From: Cladocopium goreaui
Lineage: Eukaryota; Sar; Dinophyceae; Suessiales; Symbiodiniaceae
Assembly (NCBI GenBank): GCA_947184155.2
Contig: CAMXCT020001437.1
Span: 1 to 64,000 of the forward strand
Direction: 5' to 3'
Length of the DNA stretch: 64,000 nt
Each line of letters starts with the position of its first letter. Within the stretch, counting starts at the first letter, position 1. Of this stretch, positions 45,225 to 55,685 are shown one piece after another. The translations under genes were made by a program, and so were the position numbers. Under the pieces are notes generated by a model that was not told where the DNA came from, did no database searches, and was given only the letters and a program-made list of their open reading frames with translations.

Positions 45225-46096
45225 AAACGGAGGTTGAAGTCATTGGAAAAGATCCCTCGTGAAACTGCAGAAAATGTGGAGCCACCATGAGGTCTCCATG
45301 CGAATAGGCATGGGAATAGTCAAGTTGTGCTGAACCGGCAGGCTGAAATGCAGATCACTGGTTCTCTTCTATGGTGGTTAACTGGTCACTACATCACTGT
45401 TTTCTTGTCCCATTTTGCAAACTTGGTAGAACTGGTCCCTGTTTGTTTCTGGATCCGAAACTGGTTAATAGATTGGATTTGGGTGGTTTGTACTGAAACT
45501 ATCTCAATAATTCTCAATATGTGTGGTTAACATTGGGGGTCCGAGTCCACTTGGCCGGCAAAACAAGATGATTCGTAAAGAAAGATTGATGAGCAACCAT
45601 CTTGTTTTATGTCAACTTAAATACTCGTTGCTTTACATGTGTTTTAAACTTCAATTCCCGGAAGTCAGAAATATGCAGTCTCCTACCATCCAGTCGTCTC
45701 AGGAGCAATCCTACTGAGCGTCTTGGCTTGCGCTTGAGAGGAATTGAGCGAAAACCCTAAGACTTCCAAAGAGTCAACATTTATGGCTTCGATTTATGGA
45801 TATTTTAGGATAGAGTATTTGATATTAATTATAGATCTTTGGGTCAAAAACTTTAGCCCCAAAGATTATCGTATCAAGAAATTAAGTGCTGTAGCGAGAA
45901 AGCCCAGACATGTTTTGATCCAAATGATTCGCCACAAAGTGGCCAATCTGGAATCATCTGCGCCCATGTAGCCTCCAGTAAACGTTTACATAGATGTGGA
46001 AAACCTATACGTTTATTATTTCTAGACGATTTTCATCATCAAACCATAGGTTATAAACCTTTAGTGTAAATCCAGATTCCAAGATTCTCTGCTTCT

Positions 46097-46249
46097 TCCT
46101 GGCCACTTCTTAAAGAACAGCTGGGACGCAACGCGGCAATCGACAGCCGAACAGCCAGCCAGCCTTTCAGGTTTACCAGCTTTAGCGAAGAGAAGAATCG
46201 CCAGTCCTACGTCTCACAACAAGCTGCCCTGGAAGGCTTGGAGGACTGA
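46097..46249 (+). CDS. Candidate terminal exon
   Basis: The frame reads 'LLKEQLGRNAAIDSRTASQP' and 'SFSEEKNRQSYVSQQAALEG' and ends LEGLED before TGA at 46247-46249. Its amino acid make-up and CpG content suit a real C-terminus. The upstream 'cttcttcc' pyrimidine run lacks a clear AG, so the exon start is approximate. No family is recognised. Confidence 0.35.
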   Translation, partial: SWPLLKEQLGRNAAIDSRTASQPFRFTSFSEEKNRQSYVSQQAALEGLED

Positions 46250-46504
46250 CGGGAGACGACGGGATGTTTGTCCTGGTTGGAGGTTTCTCAAATAAGTTAA
46301 GTTGCTTCTCAAAAAAACACTTGCAAATGATATTGGTTGCAAGTTGTATTTCTTTGAATGTTTTGGGATTTTCCCGGTTCAAGTTGCAATTTCTTTGAAA
46401 TACATCTATTTTAAGACACACCAATCTATGGAAATTCTATGATTCTTGTTCACTTTCAAACGTTTTGGAACTTTGAGATCAGAACTCAGAGTTTGTCGAT
46501 AAAT

Positions 46505-46680
46505 CGCATGAGTTGGTACCGAAGTTTTGCACAGATTCGCACAGGACGTGAATGGAGTGGATGATGATGGCCTTCCCTTGGTCTATTCTGTGGAACGTGG
46601 CCGGGTTGATGTGAGGGAACTCCACCAAGACGGATAAACCACAGGAGTGATATAGGAGTCTTGTTTCTTCGCGGATAGGA
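46505..46680. CDS. Candidate exon, strand uncertain
   Basis: The - strand reads 'LVEFPHINPATFHRIDQGK' then 'AIIIHSIHVLCESVQNFG'. The codon-aligned + frame reads 'VLHRFAQDVNGVDDDGLPLV' then 'YSVERGRVDVRELHQDG', stop. Both look protein-like. The - reading is slightly longer and extends upstream to 'REETRLLYHSCG'. A further open - frame lies at 46790-47000. Confidence 0.35.
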
Positions 46681-47100
46681 AGAAAAGTAGGTCAATCTTG
46701 AAGGCATCAACTTTGTGATCGATTAATTAAAAAACAACATTCATATCATTGAACATGAACCTTGCATATTCGTTGTATTTCGATTTATATTTTCATGATC
46801 AATGCTGGCATATCCGGTGTTCCAATCCGAATATTTGTGGGCAGGTCAGAGTTTGGGTCTGCACTGACCATGGGTGATCTGAAAATATCTGAAATACTGC
46901 TAGGTGACGTGGTTGGGACATTGACATAAACCATCTCATTGGTGCATGTGATTGGATGAACAGATTGGACACCGTTATATAGATTGTTTCTATATTCATA
47001 TATATATATATATGTGTCTATATCACAACAGGAATTCAATCTACATATCCTAACAGTTTGTTTCTTGATCTGATTTGTTTCATGAACAATATCCTAACAC

Positions 47101-47427
47101 TTGAAAGATGTTGAAACTTTGAAACTAGAATTTCGAGCCACGAAAAGCTTAGGCCCAGGCAGCGTAGGAATTGGGCCAGTTTTGCCTTTTGGGCATCGTC
47201 CAGGGCCTAACCGCAGATTCTACCGCCTGAGGCATTGCAAACTTCTGGGTGTCTTCGACAGCACTTATTGCAATGACCCATGCTGGGTGCCGGTTCGCAC
47301 ACGGTTCGCACAAGGGAACTCGCTTGGGGTCATGGCTTTACAGCTGGGGGTCATGGTGAAAAAATCTGTTGAACTTACTCCCAAGTTATTGTTTAGTTTG
47401 AGAAAATATCTCAAGTCTAGTCCGTGA
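47101..47427. CDS. Candidate coding patch, strand uncertain
   Basis: The + frame is open for 108 codons, including 'RFYRLRHCKLLGVFDSTYC'. The - strand over 47145-47330 is also open, including 'EDTQKFAMPQAVESAVRPW'. Splice borders are unclear. Confidence 0.25.
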
Positions 47428-48127
47428 AGCTCAATGTTTTTTTTTTCTGAACAACTTGGGAAAATCTCATTCCATATTCGTTAACCATCATGTTCATTTA
47501 GGCAATGCCTATTCTTCAATGGCCATAGCCGGGGGAAATCGTGATAATCATGTTGAACCCCATTCCATCGATTGGTTATGCAATCATCATGATGCTTATG
47601 AAAATAACATAAAATCATAATCATGTCCCATTAAATCCAATGAAATGCCATGTGGGGGGTTTGGTCCCCATTTTCAGACACCTGATAGGGTGAAAATCCC
47701 GATAGGTTGGCGTGGTCACAGTTGCAGTCGGAGTCCAGAGTATGTCAGAGTCATTTTATAGATTGCATATGTTCATATATGTTCATACATACACGAAATA
47801 GCAGGATTGTTACTTTTTCTTTTTTGAAATACTTCAAGAGGTGGGCGTTGAATCCACTTTTCAATCACGTGTCCCTGAAAACGGTAGGGATAGAGTCTCA
47901 ATGAATCCAATTCATAGATATGAACATAGGGATGTTCATCACTTGTAGATAGGGTTTTAACATCTGGGAGTCAAGCCCAACCCATGATTCTCATCATTTT
48001 AGTGGGATGTTCACATCCATAAATCATATTAAATCTGCGGTTGGGAAACTTGAACAGAGTACCACTGCACCCCCACTAAGGTCTTTTTAAGTTTTTCACA
48101 GTCGTTGAGACGTCCTCCGACTGTTGC

Positions 48128-48194
48128 AATTTGGCTCAAGGCTCAAGGCTCAAGCCATTCAATTGGCTCAAGGCCAATCAACCAACTGGCTCAA
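48128..48194 (+). other. Tandem relics of the dinoflagellate spliced leader
   Basis: The 3' part of the dinoflagellate spliced leader (known to end ...GCCATTTTGGCTCAAG) is echoed several times: 'aatttggctcaag' (48128-48140), 'gctcaag' twice (48141-48154), 'ccattcaattggctcaag' (48155-48172) and 'actggctcaa' (48185-48194). Such stacks arise when a trans-spliced mRNA is reverse-transcribed, re-integrated and trans-spliced again. They lie about 135 bp ahead of the gag ATG. Confidence 0.7.
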
Positions 48195-48329
48195 TTTACC
48201 GAGCCCAATCTGGAGTGAAAGGTGCAGCAGCATCTGCCTCTTGGTGGGGACCTCCGGGACGGGACTCGGTTGTAGTCTGACTTTAGAACCCGTGGGTTAT
48301 GAGCCCAACCCCAACGCTGCCCTGAAGCC

Positions 48330-51300
48330 ATGTCGAGCAGCGACTTCACTCAGCGTCGTCGACAAGAACATCAAGGTCAGGCGGCTGCTCGTGCTGAGGA
48401 AGAACGCGCGGAAACGGCAGATGAAAAACTGGATCGGCTTCTGGAAGAGATGAACACACCTGGAAAAGAACATGGGGAAAAAACAGGGACAAGATCATCA
48501 GACTCGACCCGAAGATCACTGACGGGAAAGGTGGGAAAGGGAGTTGGAGAAAGGGGAATGGCACTGACCGGTGCTGGGGGAAGTGGAGCCCTAGCGCAGG
48601 TTGTGGCGGTCCGAGCTGGAGCGGGCGAACAAATTGCCCAGAATCCGGCTGTTGCGGAAGAAGTCGCAAGACCAGTGTCCTTACCACCTGAAGAACCTCC
48701 TGGACTTGAAGTGGTACGAGGAAAAGGGAATGGTAGTCTGTTGTCTGGTTTGACCCCAGGTGTGAATAGTCTAACTCTTTCGGGAGTGCCAATGACACAA
48801 ACACCAGTAGTTGCCCGGATGTCTGAGGGATTTCGTGGACCACCTGTTGTGGGTAATCGAGAAGAAGGACAGGGTGGAAAACACCAAAGCTCAACTGAAG
48901 TGGGTGGAGGTGCGGCTACTGTTGTGGAAACAGTTGCTCTTTTGGAGAGACCGGGACGTTCACCTGTTGAATCTCCTGAAGATGCACGTATCAAACAAGT
49001 GGTGCCAGCGGCGCCAACAAGTCCACCTGTGGCCTGCCAGCCAGCGGGAGCATATGTGGTGTATACCGCAACTGGTGAGGCACAGGGTTTGCAAGCAGCT
49101 GGGATGTCCCAGCAATCAATGTGTGCTGGTGTGCCACCTACGGGAATGGCACCTCAGTGGGAAACTGCAGTTGTGGATCCTGGGATGGTAACTGGGGTTA
49201 TGGCTGTAGAAGAAATGAATCCCTGGAGTGCTGCAAAGCGAGTGGAAGCTCTAATGAGCAGCCCGCAAACTCCAGTGAAGGAGCCGACTTATCCCGTAGT
49301 ATCGCAAGACCTGATTGATCAGGCTGACGCCAGGGAGAAAGAAAAGTTTGAAGAGTTGAAACAACATGTAATGGAAGTCCTTCAGCGGGGCAAGACTGAG
49401 ATCCAACAAGATCGAGAAAATTGGTTAGCCACGCGGGAAGAGAGACGTGCCCTAGAAAGGGTCCAAGAAGCAGGAGGAGGTCACAAGGGCTCTCAATCAA
49501 GTGGGAGGTCTTATCAAACCGCCTCTCCGGAGCAAAAGAATGTCGAGCAGTGTTTTCCTGTGGGGCCATCTCAAGGTGTTCCACCCCAAGGACAACCTGT
49601 ACAAGATCAAACAGTTCCGGGAGTTCAACATCATCACGATCAGGATCTTCAAATGAAGGCGGGAGGTCCGTTGTGGAATGTGCCTCCTGCGCCCAGGGTC
49701 GAACCATGTCTTCGGCCGATGGATGTGTATATGAATCAAGGGTGGCTGAATGGAATACCACCGGGAGGTATGCCGCAGGGAGCGGCGTCAAGACCACCGA
49801 TGGGAGCTCCTTGCATGGGAGCCACGGAAAACACAAGACACTTTTTCATAGGTGATCAACCTAATCAATGGTATAATCCTCAAGCCCAAGTTGGAGGAGC
49901 ACCTGCAGGACAAGATCAACGACCTCAAGGAGGTTTTGCATTTCCGGGTGGAAACACCGGACCTATGGGTGGGTATGGTTGGCCGAGGGGTCCACCGCCA
50001 GGGCAGTATGGAAATCCGGGACAAGCGCCTGGTCCGCCAGGTGGTCATCAGGGAGATCCAGGTCCGCCAGGTGGTCATCAAGGAAATCCAGGACAAGCTG
50101 TACCGCCACCAACAACAAGCTGTAGTCCAAGCAGGACCTCAGGCAGGGGGAGAAGTACCAGGCGAAACGCTAAGGTCGGTCGAATTGCCGAAGCTGGACA
50201 GGAATGCAGCATCTTTGGACTTTGGAGACTGGCTGACAGTTGTCCAACAGATGATTGGGGATGTGAGCTACACCTCAGCGCAATGGTGGGGAGTAGTGAT
50301 GACTGCTGTTGAACAAGCATACCATCACTGGTTGCAAGCGGATCCACTCATGAGGCTCCGGATGGCGCCTGTGATACCTGACATGGCCCGTGGGTGGCCT
50401 CGCACAGAGAACCGGGTGGTGGGTATGCTGCTTCAAGCTGTCCCCAAGGACATCTGCGAGGACCTTGTGGCGAACAGACACATGTCAGCGGGTCAAGTCA
50501 TGTTCAAGCTGTACACCGTCTTCCAACCTGGAGGACAAGTGGAAAGAACTTCTCTACTACAAATGTTGGTGAACTGGAAGGGTCCATCCAATAATGCTGC
50601 AGAGATGGTCAACTCCATCCGGAAGTGGAGAAGATGGGTGGTTCGTGCCGAAGAACTTCAATTAGTTTTACCCGATCCTCTGGTTTTGGCCGGAGTGGTC
50701 GCAAAAATGAGTGATGCACTAGCCAGGTTGGGGGGAGCTCAGGCTGCATACCGGTTGTCCTCGGTGAGACAGCATTTGGGCATAGATCTCCGGCCGGGAA
50801 TGCAAGAGATCAGAACGTTTTCTGAACTTCTTCAAGCAGAAGCTGGTGAAATGGCTCTCCGTCAACCGGGGAACACAACACAGGGCCCAACGACTAAGCC
50901 CAACAATGTGGTAGGGGTGAAGTCTATGAGTGGACCGGATCAATCTGGAAATCAACCAAAGGGCGGTTCAAAAGGAAAACAAGATGATGCAGCTGGCTCT
51001 TCAACCGGAAGAAGGGGGGAGAAACCGGAGCTGCCAATTAATGCGGCGAATGTGGTCCACAAGACTGCGTGCGTCAACTGGTTGACCGATAGGGGGTGCC
51101 GATATGCAGAACGATGCCGGTTTGTGCACACCGTCTTGGACTCCAAAGATGGCCGATGCTTCAACTGTTCTGGAAAAGGGCACTCCAAGCGTGAGTGTGC
51201 TGCTGGGAAAAGAAGTGAGTCACGTGAACCAAAAGGGGGGTCAGTAGGAGAAGGAGATGCGGGCGCACCGGAAAGCGTTGAAGGTGGATTGGATGAGGCG

Positions 51301-51546
51301 GAAACTGCCGCGCAAATCACTCCGGAAAATGAAGAAGTGATTCAAGAAGTGAACCATCTCCTGAAAAGCATTACTGGACCCATGCTGAAGACCATTGGTA
51401 AGAGAGCGGAATGTGGACCGTGCGAAGCGAAAACCGTAAAGGTCACTCCAAAAAATTCTATCAATCCCGGACCCGAACGAGCCGCTCAAGCGGTTCACCA
51501 GCAGGCTCCAAGTCCAAGGTTACTTGAGCCCTGGGAAGTTATGTAA
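48330..51546 (+). pseudogene. gag: Ty1/copia-type Gag, single frame break, no pol
   Basis: The first frame (48330-about 50110) starts MSSSDFTQRRRQEHQ. It has a charged coiled-coil-like start, a long Pro/Gly/Gln-rich region, a Glu/Lys helix near 49310-49450 and Gly-Pro repeats. The second frame, +1 to it, is open to 51546. It holds the capsid-like part ('LDFGDWLTVVQQM', 'SAQWWGVVMTAVE', 'NRVVGMLLQAVPKDI'), a CCCH finger (C-x8-C-x5-C-x3-H, about 51069-51132) and a CCHC zinc knuckle ('CFNCSGKGHSKREC', about 51154-51195). The break lies between about 50100 and 50165 and could be an indel or a programmed +1 shift. Gag packages the element's RNA. Protease, integrase and reverse transcriptase, which normally follow, are absent. 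CpG is common, unlike the tandem units. Confidence 0.75.
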
Positions 51547-51792
51547 GCAAAAGTGCAAGCTACTCCTGTAGCCATGTCAACTTGGTACTGGGGTTCCCGT
51601 GGGTCTGTAAACTTTGATGTGTCTCAGGTCTTGTCTGACACATGGCATATCATGGCATGTTTCTTGCCTTGCAAGCCTCTGAACTTTGAAATGGTGGCCT
51701 GTTGTGGCGTGCTGGTAGCTTTGCCAGCCACCTTGTGCCATTAAATTGTGTTGAAACTTGTTCTCCCACCCGCCCGCCTTCGAAGAGTCTTT

Positions 51793-51880
51793 ACGCCCCC
51801 CCACCCACCCCACCCACCCCACCCACCCTCACCCACCCCACCCCACCGCCACCCCCCCACCCCACCCACCCCCCCCTACA
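51793..51880. repeat. C-rich (CCCACC) low-complexity tract
   Basis: Repeats of 'ccacccacccc' run for almost 90 bp. The complementary strand is G-rich with closely spaced GGG runs and could form G-quadruplexes (inference). Confidence 0.9.
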
Positions 51881-53427
51881 CTTCCATTCTGAGCATTACA
51901 GATTTGATGTCATGAGACTGCGTCACTGAGTTGATGGACTTTTGTGCAACATGGTGGTGGCAGCAAAAGCGAAGTGACATGCAGTCGTACACCGTGCTAC
52001 AGCTTCGTGTGCTGATGCTAAGTTCTGACTACATGCATGCAAACTCTAACGCTATATCACATCAAGCATGGGGCTACCTTAATTCAAGGAGTCTATCTTA
52101 ACTCAAGGGGGCTTTGCAAGAACACATGGTTTATAAACAAACAAGTGGTTTATAAACTGACATTTTTGTTTCCCATGGGGCCCCCAACCGTTGTGAACCC
52201 ATAACCACATATAGATATAGTGTGTATATATATCATATATATGTAAATATATGTGTTCATATATAAATATAGGTATACATATATGTATATGATATATGTC
52301 ATATATATGTATTAATCTATGGTGTTTTTTTTAAAACAAAATAATTAAAAACAAAAAAATATTGCATATGTATATATTTGTTTACATATAGGGCTAGGTG
52401 GACCTATCTTGTTTGCAAGTGTGTTTATAAATACAAACTGTACAATGCGATGCTGTAGATTAGCTGCATCTACAACCTATATCTATGGTTTCAAATCAAC
52501 AAAAAACACCAAGATGTCCCCATGTTGATGGGTGAAACACCATGTTCCCAGATATTTCCCAGTTCAAACCACCATCTTTATCACCCCCAGCCACTTAGGG
52601 TAGGCATTGCCCATGATCTTCCAACTCATCAAACCGAAACTATTATACGACAAACACATCTATGTTTTTTGGTGTTTTATCCATGCATCAATGCATTCGA
52701 CTGCATACAATATGTTTCATGTTTTTTGCCATGTGGGGAAATGGACATCAAACTTGCAACTGGCCGCCCCCCAAGAAACCGCAAGTTCAAGATGGTGGAA
52801 CCGAACCATCTCGGATCACTAAACGGCATTTCAGTGACATGGGCTGGAAACATGTCCATTTTTGGAATGTTCATCACTTGATATCCAGGCATAGGTTTCT
52901 GAAACTGCAATCAGCTATACATGAAGATACATGTACCAAGATGTTCATTGTTTCTCAGAAACATTCTAATTATCTATAGGAAAATCTCCTCATTCAACTG
53001 TCCATGAAGCGGAACATACCAATTTGTTTTCATCAGGATTTTCACGCGGGTGCTTTGAACAAAGATTTTGCTGTGAAACCAATGGGATGGATCGGCCATG
53101 TTTCCAGCTGGCCACTGCAGGCTCATGGTGGCACTGGTGTGACAGTTTGCTGACATCATCTCGAGATATGGGTGGTACAATCATATAATCATATATTGAC
53201 TTTGCACATATGCCCCCATACATATACCCATTGAACCCCACTGGTAAGTTTTAAGTGTCTGGGGCAACAACGCAGGCTTTGGTGGCATTTGATGACATTT
53301 CCAGTTGGCCACTGCAGGCCTGGTATTGCTGACAACATGGTGGAGGTTTCCCATGGGTATTTTCTTAAATTGGATGGTTTATCTTGGACAAACCAGTAAA
53401 GGAATGCATGTACAGGATTGTTGGGAA

Positions 53428-53565
53428 CTATTGTCAACACAAATTGTAGAAACCTTCTAGTTGGAAAATCAATGATTTCGGAGGATGGATTTGGCTGGGA
53501 CCTATTGTCAATTATCAACACAAATTGTGGAAACCTTCTAGTTGGAAAATCATTGATTTCGGAGG
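53428..53565 (+). repeat. Direct repeat of ~57-64 bp
   Basis: Copy 1 (53428-53484) and copy 2 (53502-53565) share 'caacacaaattgt', 'gaaaccttctagttgg' and 'gatttcggagg', with small differences. They are separated by 17 bp. Confidence 0.9.
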
Positions 53566-53740
53566 TGGTTTTTTGGAATATCAAAACATGTTGTCTGCCA
53601 CCAACTACGCAACGGACGGTTCGCGCCCAAAATCACGAAGATCCATAGGATTCCTCAGATGCCGGCCGAATCACAAATCATTTTAAGTCTCGAGGGCCTA
53701 GAGCATTGGGTTTGAAACCACAACATCATCAAACCTATAT

Positions 53741-53870
53741 CATACTGTGGATGGAAGAAATCCTGCACCAGTTGGTAACTATTGGGAACTATAAAACATT
53801 GTAAATAATGGGATTACAATGGGATAAACCATCTATTAACTGGTGCAGGATTTCCTCCATCCACAGTATG
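53741..53870. repeat. Inverted repeat, 33-bp arms (32/33), ~64-bp spacer
   Basis: The left arm 53741-53773 begins 'catactgtggatgga' and the right arm 53838-53870 ends 'tccacagtatg'. The arms are reverse complements with one mismatch. It lies about 155 bp before the start of unit D and could be a small MITE-like element or a cruciform-forming site. Confidence 0.9.
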
Positions 53871-54026
53871 TCATATTGTTAAATTATGTTAAGGATTTTT
53901 GGCTCTGAAGTTTCGGTGACGTGGGTGCCATGGCATTGTCCAAGAGTTGTACGGCTAGTTCGCTATTGCATGGCCGGCCACTTGCCGAGTGGAAGACATG
54001 GTGGGGAGGGGACCTTGCAAAATCCA

Positions 54027-54175
54027 TGCTGTGCATCCATTCCAAGTTCACCAGAGTCCAGATGAAGGGTGGATTTGAGCCCAACATCATGGAGACCTTG
54101 TGCCCCACCTGCTCTTGGTGCATCAGATGTGGCAAGTGGCTTGGCTGCACATCCACTGGGTGGCTGCTTTGTTGA
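54027..54175 (+). pseudogene. 3' fragment of the Cys-tailed ORF, unit D
   Basis: Only the last 49 or so codons remain ('[16 protein letters not shown]' to the Cys cluster and stop). By chance the fragment is in frame with unrelated upstream sequence back to 53921, giving an 84-codon chimeric frame. Confidence 0.7.
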
Positions 54176-54200
54176 GGTTGCCACTGTTGAACAATCAGTT

Positions 54201-54275
54201 GCATATATATATATATATATACACATGTATATATATATATACATGTATATATATATATACATATATACATATATT
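54201..54275. repeat. TA/CA microsatellite, unit D
   Basis: Fourth version of the tract. The TG-rich (about 54479-54915) and TATG (55006-55159) tracts follow. Confidence 0.9.
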
Positions 54276-55163
54276 AAACACATGCATCTGCAATGAAAAT
54301 AAAGCATGGGGAATATAAATAAACTGCCAGCTATGTTGTTTGCCCATTGCAGCATGGAATGAACCATGTGTACAGTGTTACAATTATGGTATCAGTGAAC
54401 CACAAGGCATGGCAATGATATGGGGGTGGTGTGTTTTCACCTGTTGTTTGGGCCTGATGGGCCACAGAGAGTACTAGTTGTGTATATTATATGCATGGGT
54501 TTGTGTGTGTGTGTATGCTTGTGGTTGTTTGCATGTTGGGGTGGGTGCCTGTTTGTGTGTTTGTTTGTAGGCTTGTTTGTGTGCTTGCTTTTGTTTTATG
54601 CTTGTCTTGTGTGTCTCTGTGTGGCTTTGTCTGTCACTGTGTGCTTCTGGGTCTCTGTGAATCCCTTTGTATGGTTTGCTTTTGATTTGTGTGTGTGTGC
54701 CTGTGTGTCTCTCAGGATGTCACTGTGGCCTTCTGTGTCCTTGTTTGTTTGGGTGCCCTGTGCATCTCTGTGTGTCTATGGTGGTCTTTGAGTGTCTGTT
54801 CTGTGTGTCTCTGTGTTGCTGGGAGTGTGCCTGTGTATGTGTGTGTGTGTCTTTGCATGTCTCTGTGTGTCTGTGTAACTCTGTGTATCTGTGTGTGCCT
54901 CTGTGTGTGGTGTAGGGTAGGGGCTAAGGTGCCAGCCAGCATGTGCCCAAGTGGCGACAGTAGTAGTCACTAGGGCCAGCTTAGTAGAGGGTTACACCAC
55001 CCAGCTTGTATATGTATATGTATATGTATAGGGATATGTATATGTATAGGTACAGGTGTAGGTATATGCATATGCATATGTATATGCATATGTATATGAA
55101 TATTTACATGTACATGTATATGGATATGTATATGTACATGTATATGTATATGTATATAACTCT

Positions 55164-55370
55164 GTGTGTGGTGCATTTATCAATGGTGGTTATGTGCCTG
55201 CAATACCAATCTTGACTGTCCTGATGATATGGGCAAACAGGTTCTGCAAAGTTGCTATGGCCAAGAGCAAGGGCAACTTGGCTGCCTACAAGGCTGTTTC
55301 TGAGAAGGTGATGTGCAGCTGCAACACTGCTTCAACCTTTGGTCCATGGGCTCATTGCTACCCTTGGTGA
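55164..55370 (+). CDS. Candidate short exon, unit D
   Basis: Same peptide as 4625-4831 in unit A. Exon status is unproven. Confidence 0.3.
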   Translation: MCGAFINGGYVPAIPILTVLMIWANRFCKVAMAKSKGNLAAYKAVSEKVMCSCNTASTFGPWAHCYPW

Positions 55371-55685
55371 GATGAGCACTGCCAGGCCTGCCAGCTTGCA
55401 CAGGCTTTGTTCCACAGTGGCTAGATGCATGCCACCTTTCAACCCCATGATTCTTAGTGCAGGTAACTTATAATATAGCCAGTGCTGAATTGGAGTTGTG
55501 ATCTGCAAACCCAGGTTGGTAGCTAATTTACTTGTCCACCATCTCAGCAGGCCTGGTGATGACCACAGCTGCACTGTGACACTGTGCAACTCAAGGCTCA
55601 AACTGGGTTGGTGACCTGTTGTTTCTGTTGTTTCTGTTGTTGTTGTTGTTGCTGTTGTTGTTGGCCTGCCTGCCTGCTTTGCCTC

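Larger units (their letters stand above)
40242..54026. other. Low-copy, CpG-containing region between units C and D
   Basis: Nothing here is repeated elsewhere in the window. CpG is frequent in several patches. Besides the features listed individually, it contains AT microsatellites (40817-40838, 43976-44080, 44395-44445, 52200-52375). Long stretches with no supported gene are 41310-42050, 42310-43070, 43610-44780, 45250-46090 and 47430-48120. ORFs between 51547 and 53900 are short and unconvincing. A GC-rich patch at 42085-42240 is open on both strands. Confidence 0.6.

Noticed and set aside
48000..51700. LTRs flanking gag
   Set aside because: No matching terminal repeats were found by eye on the two sides.
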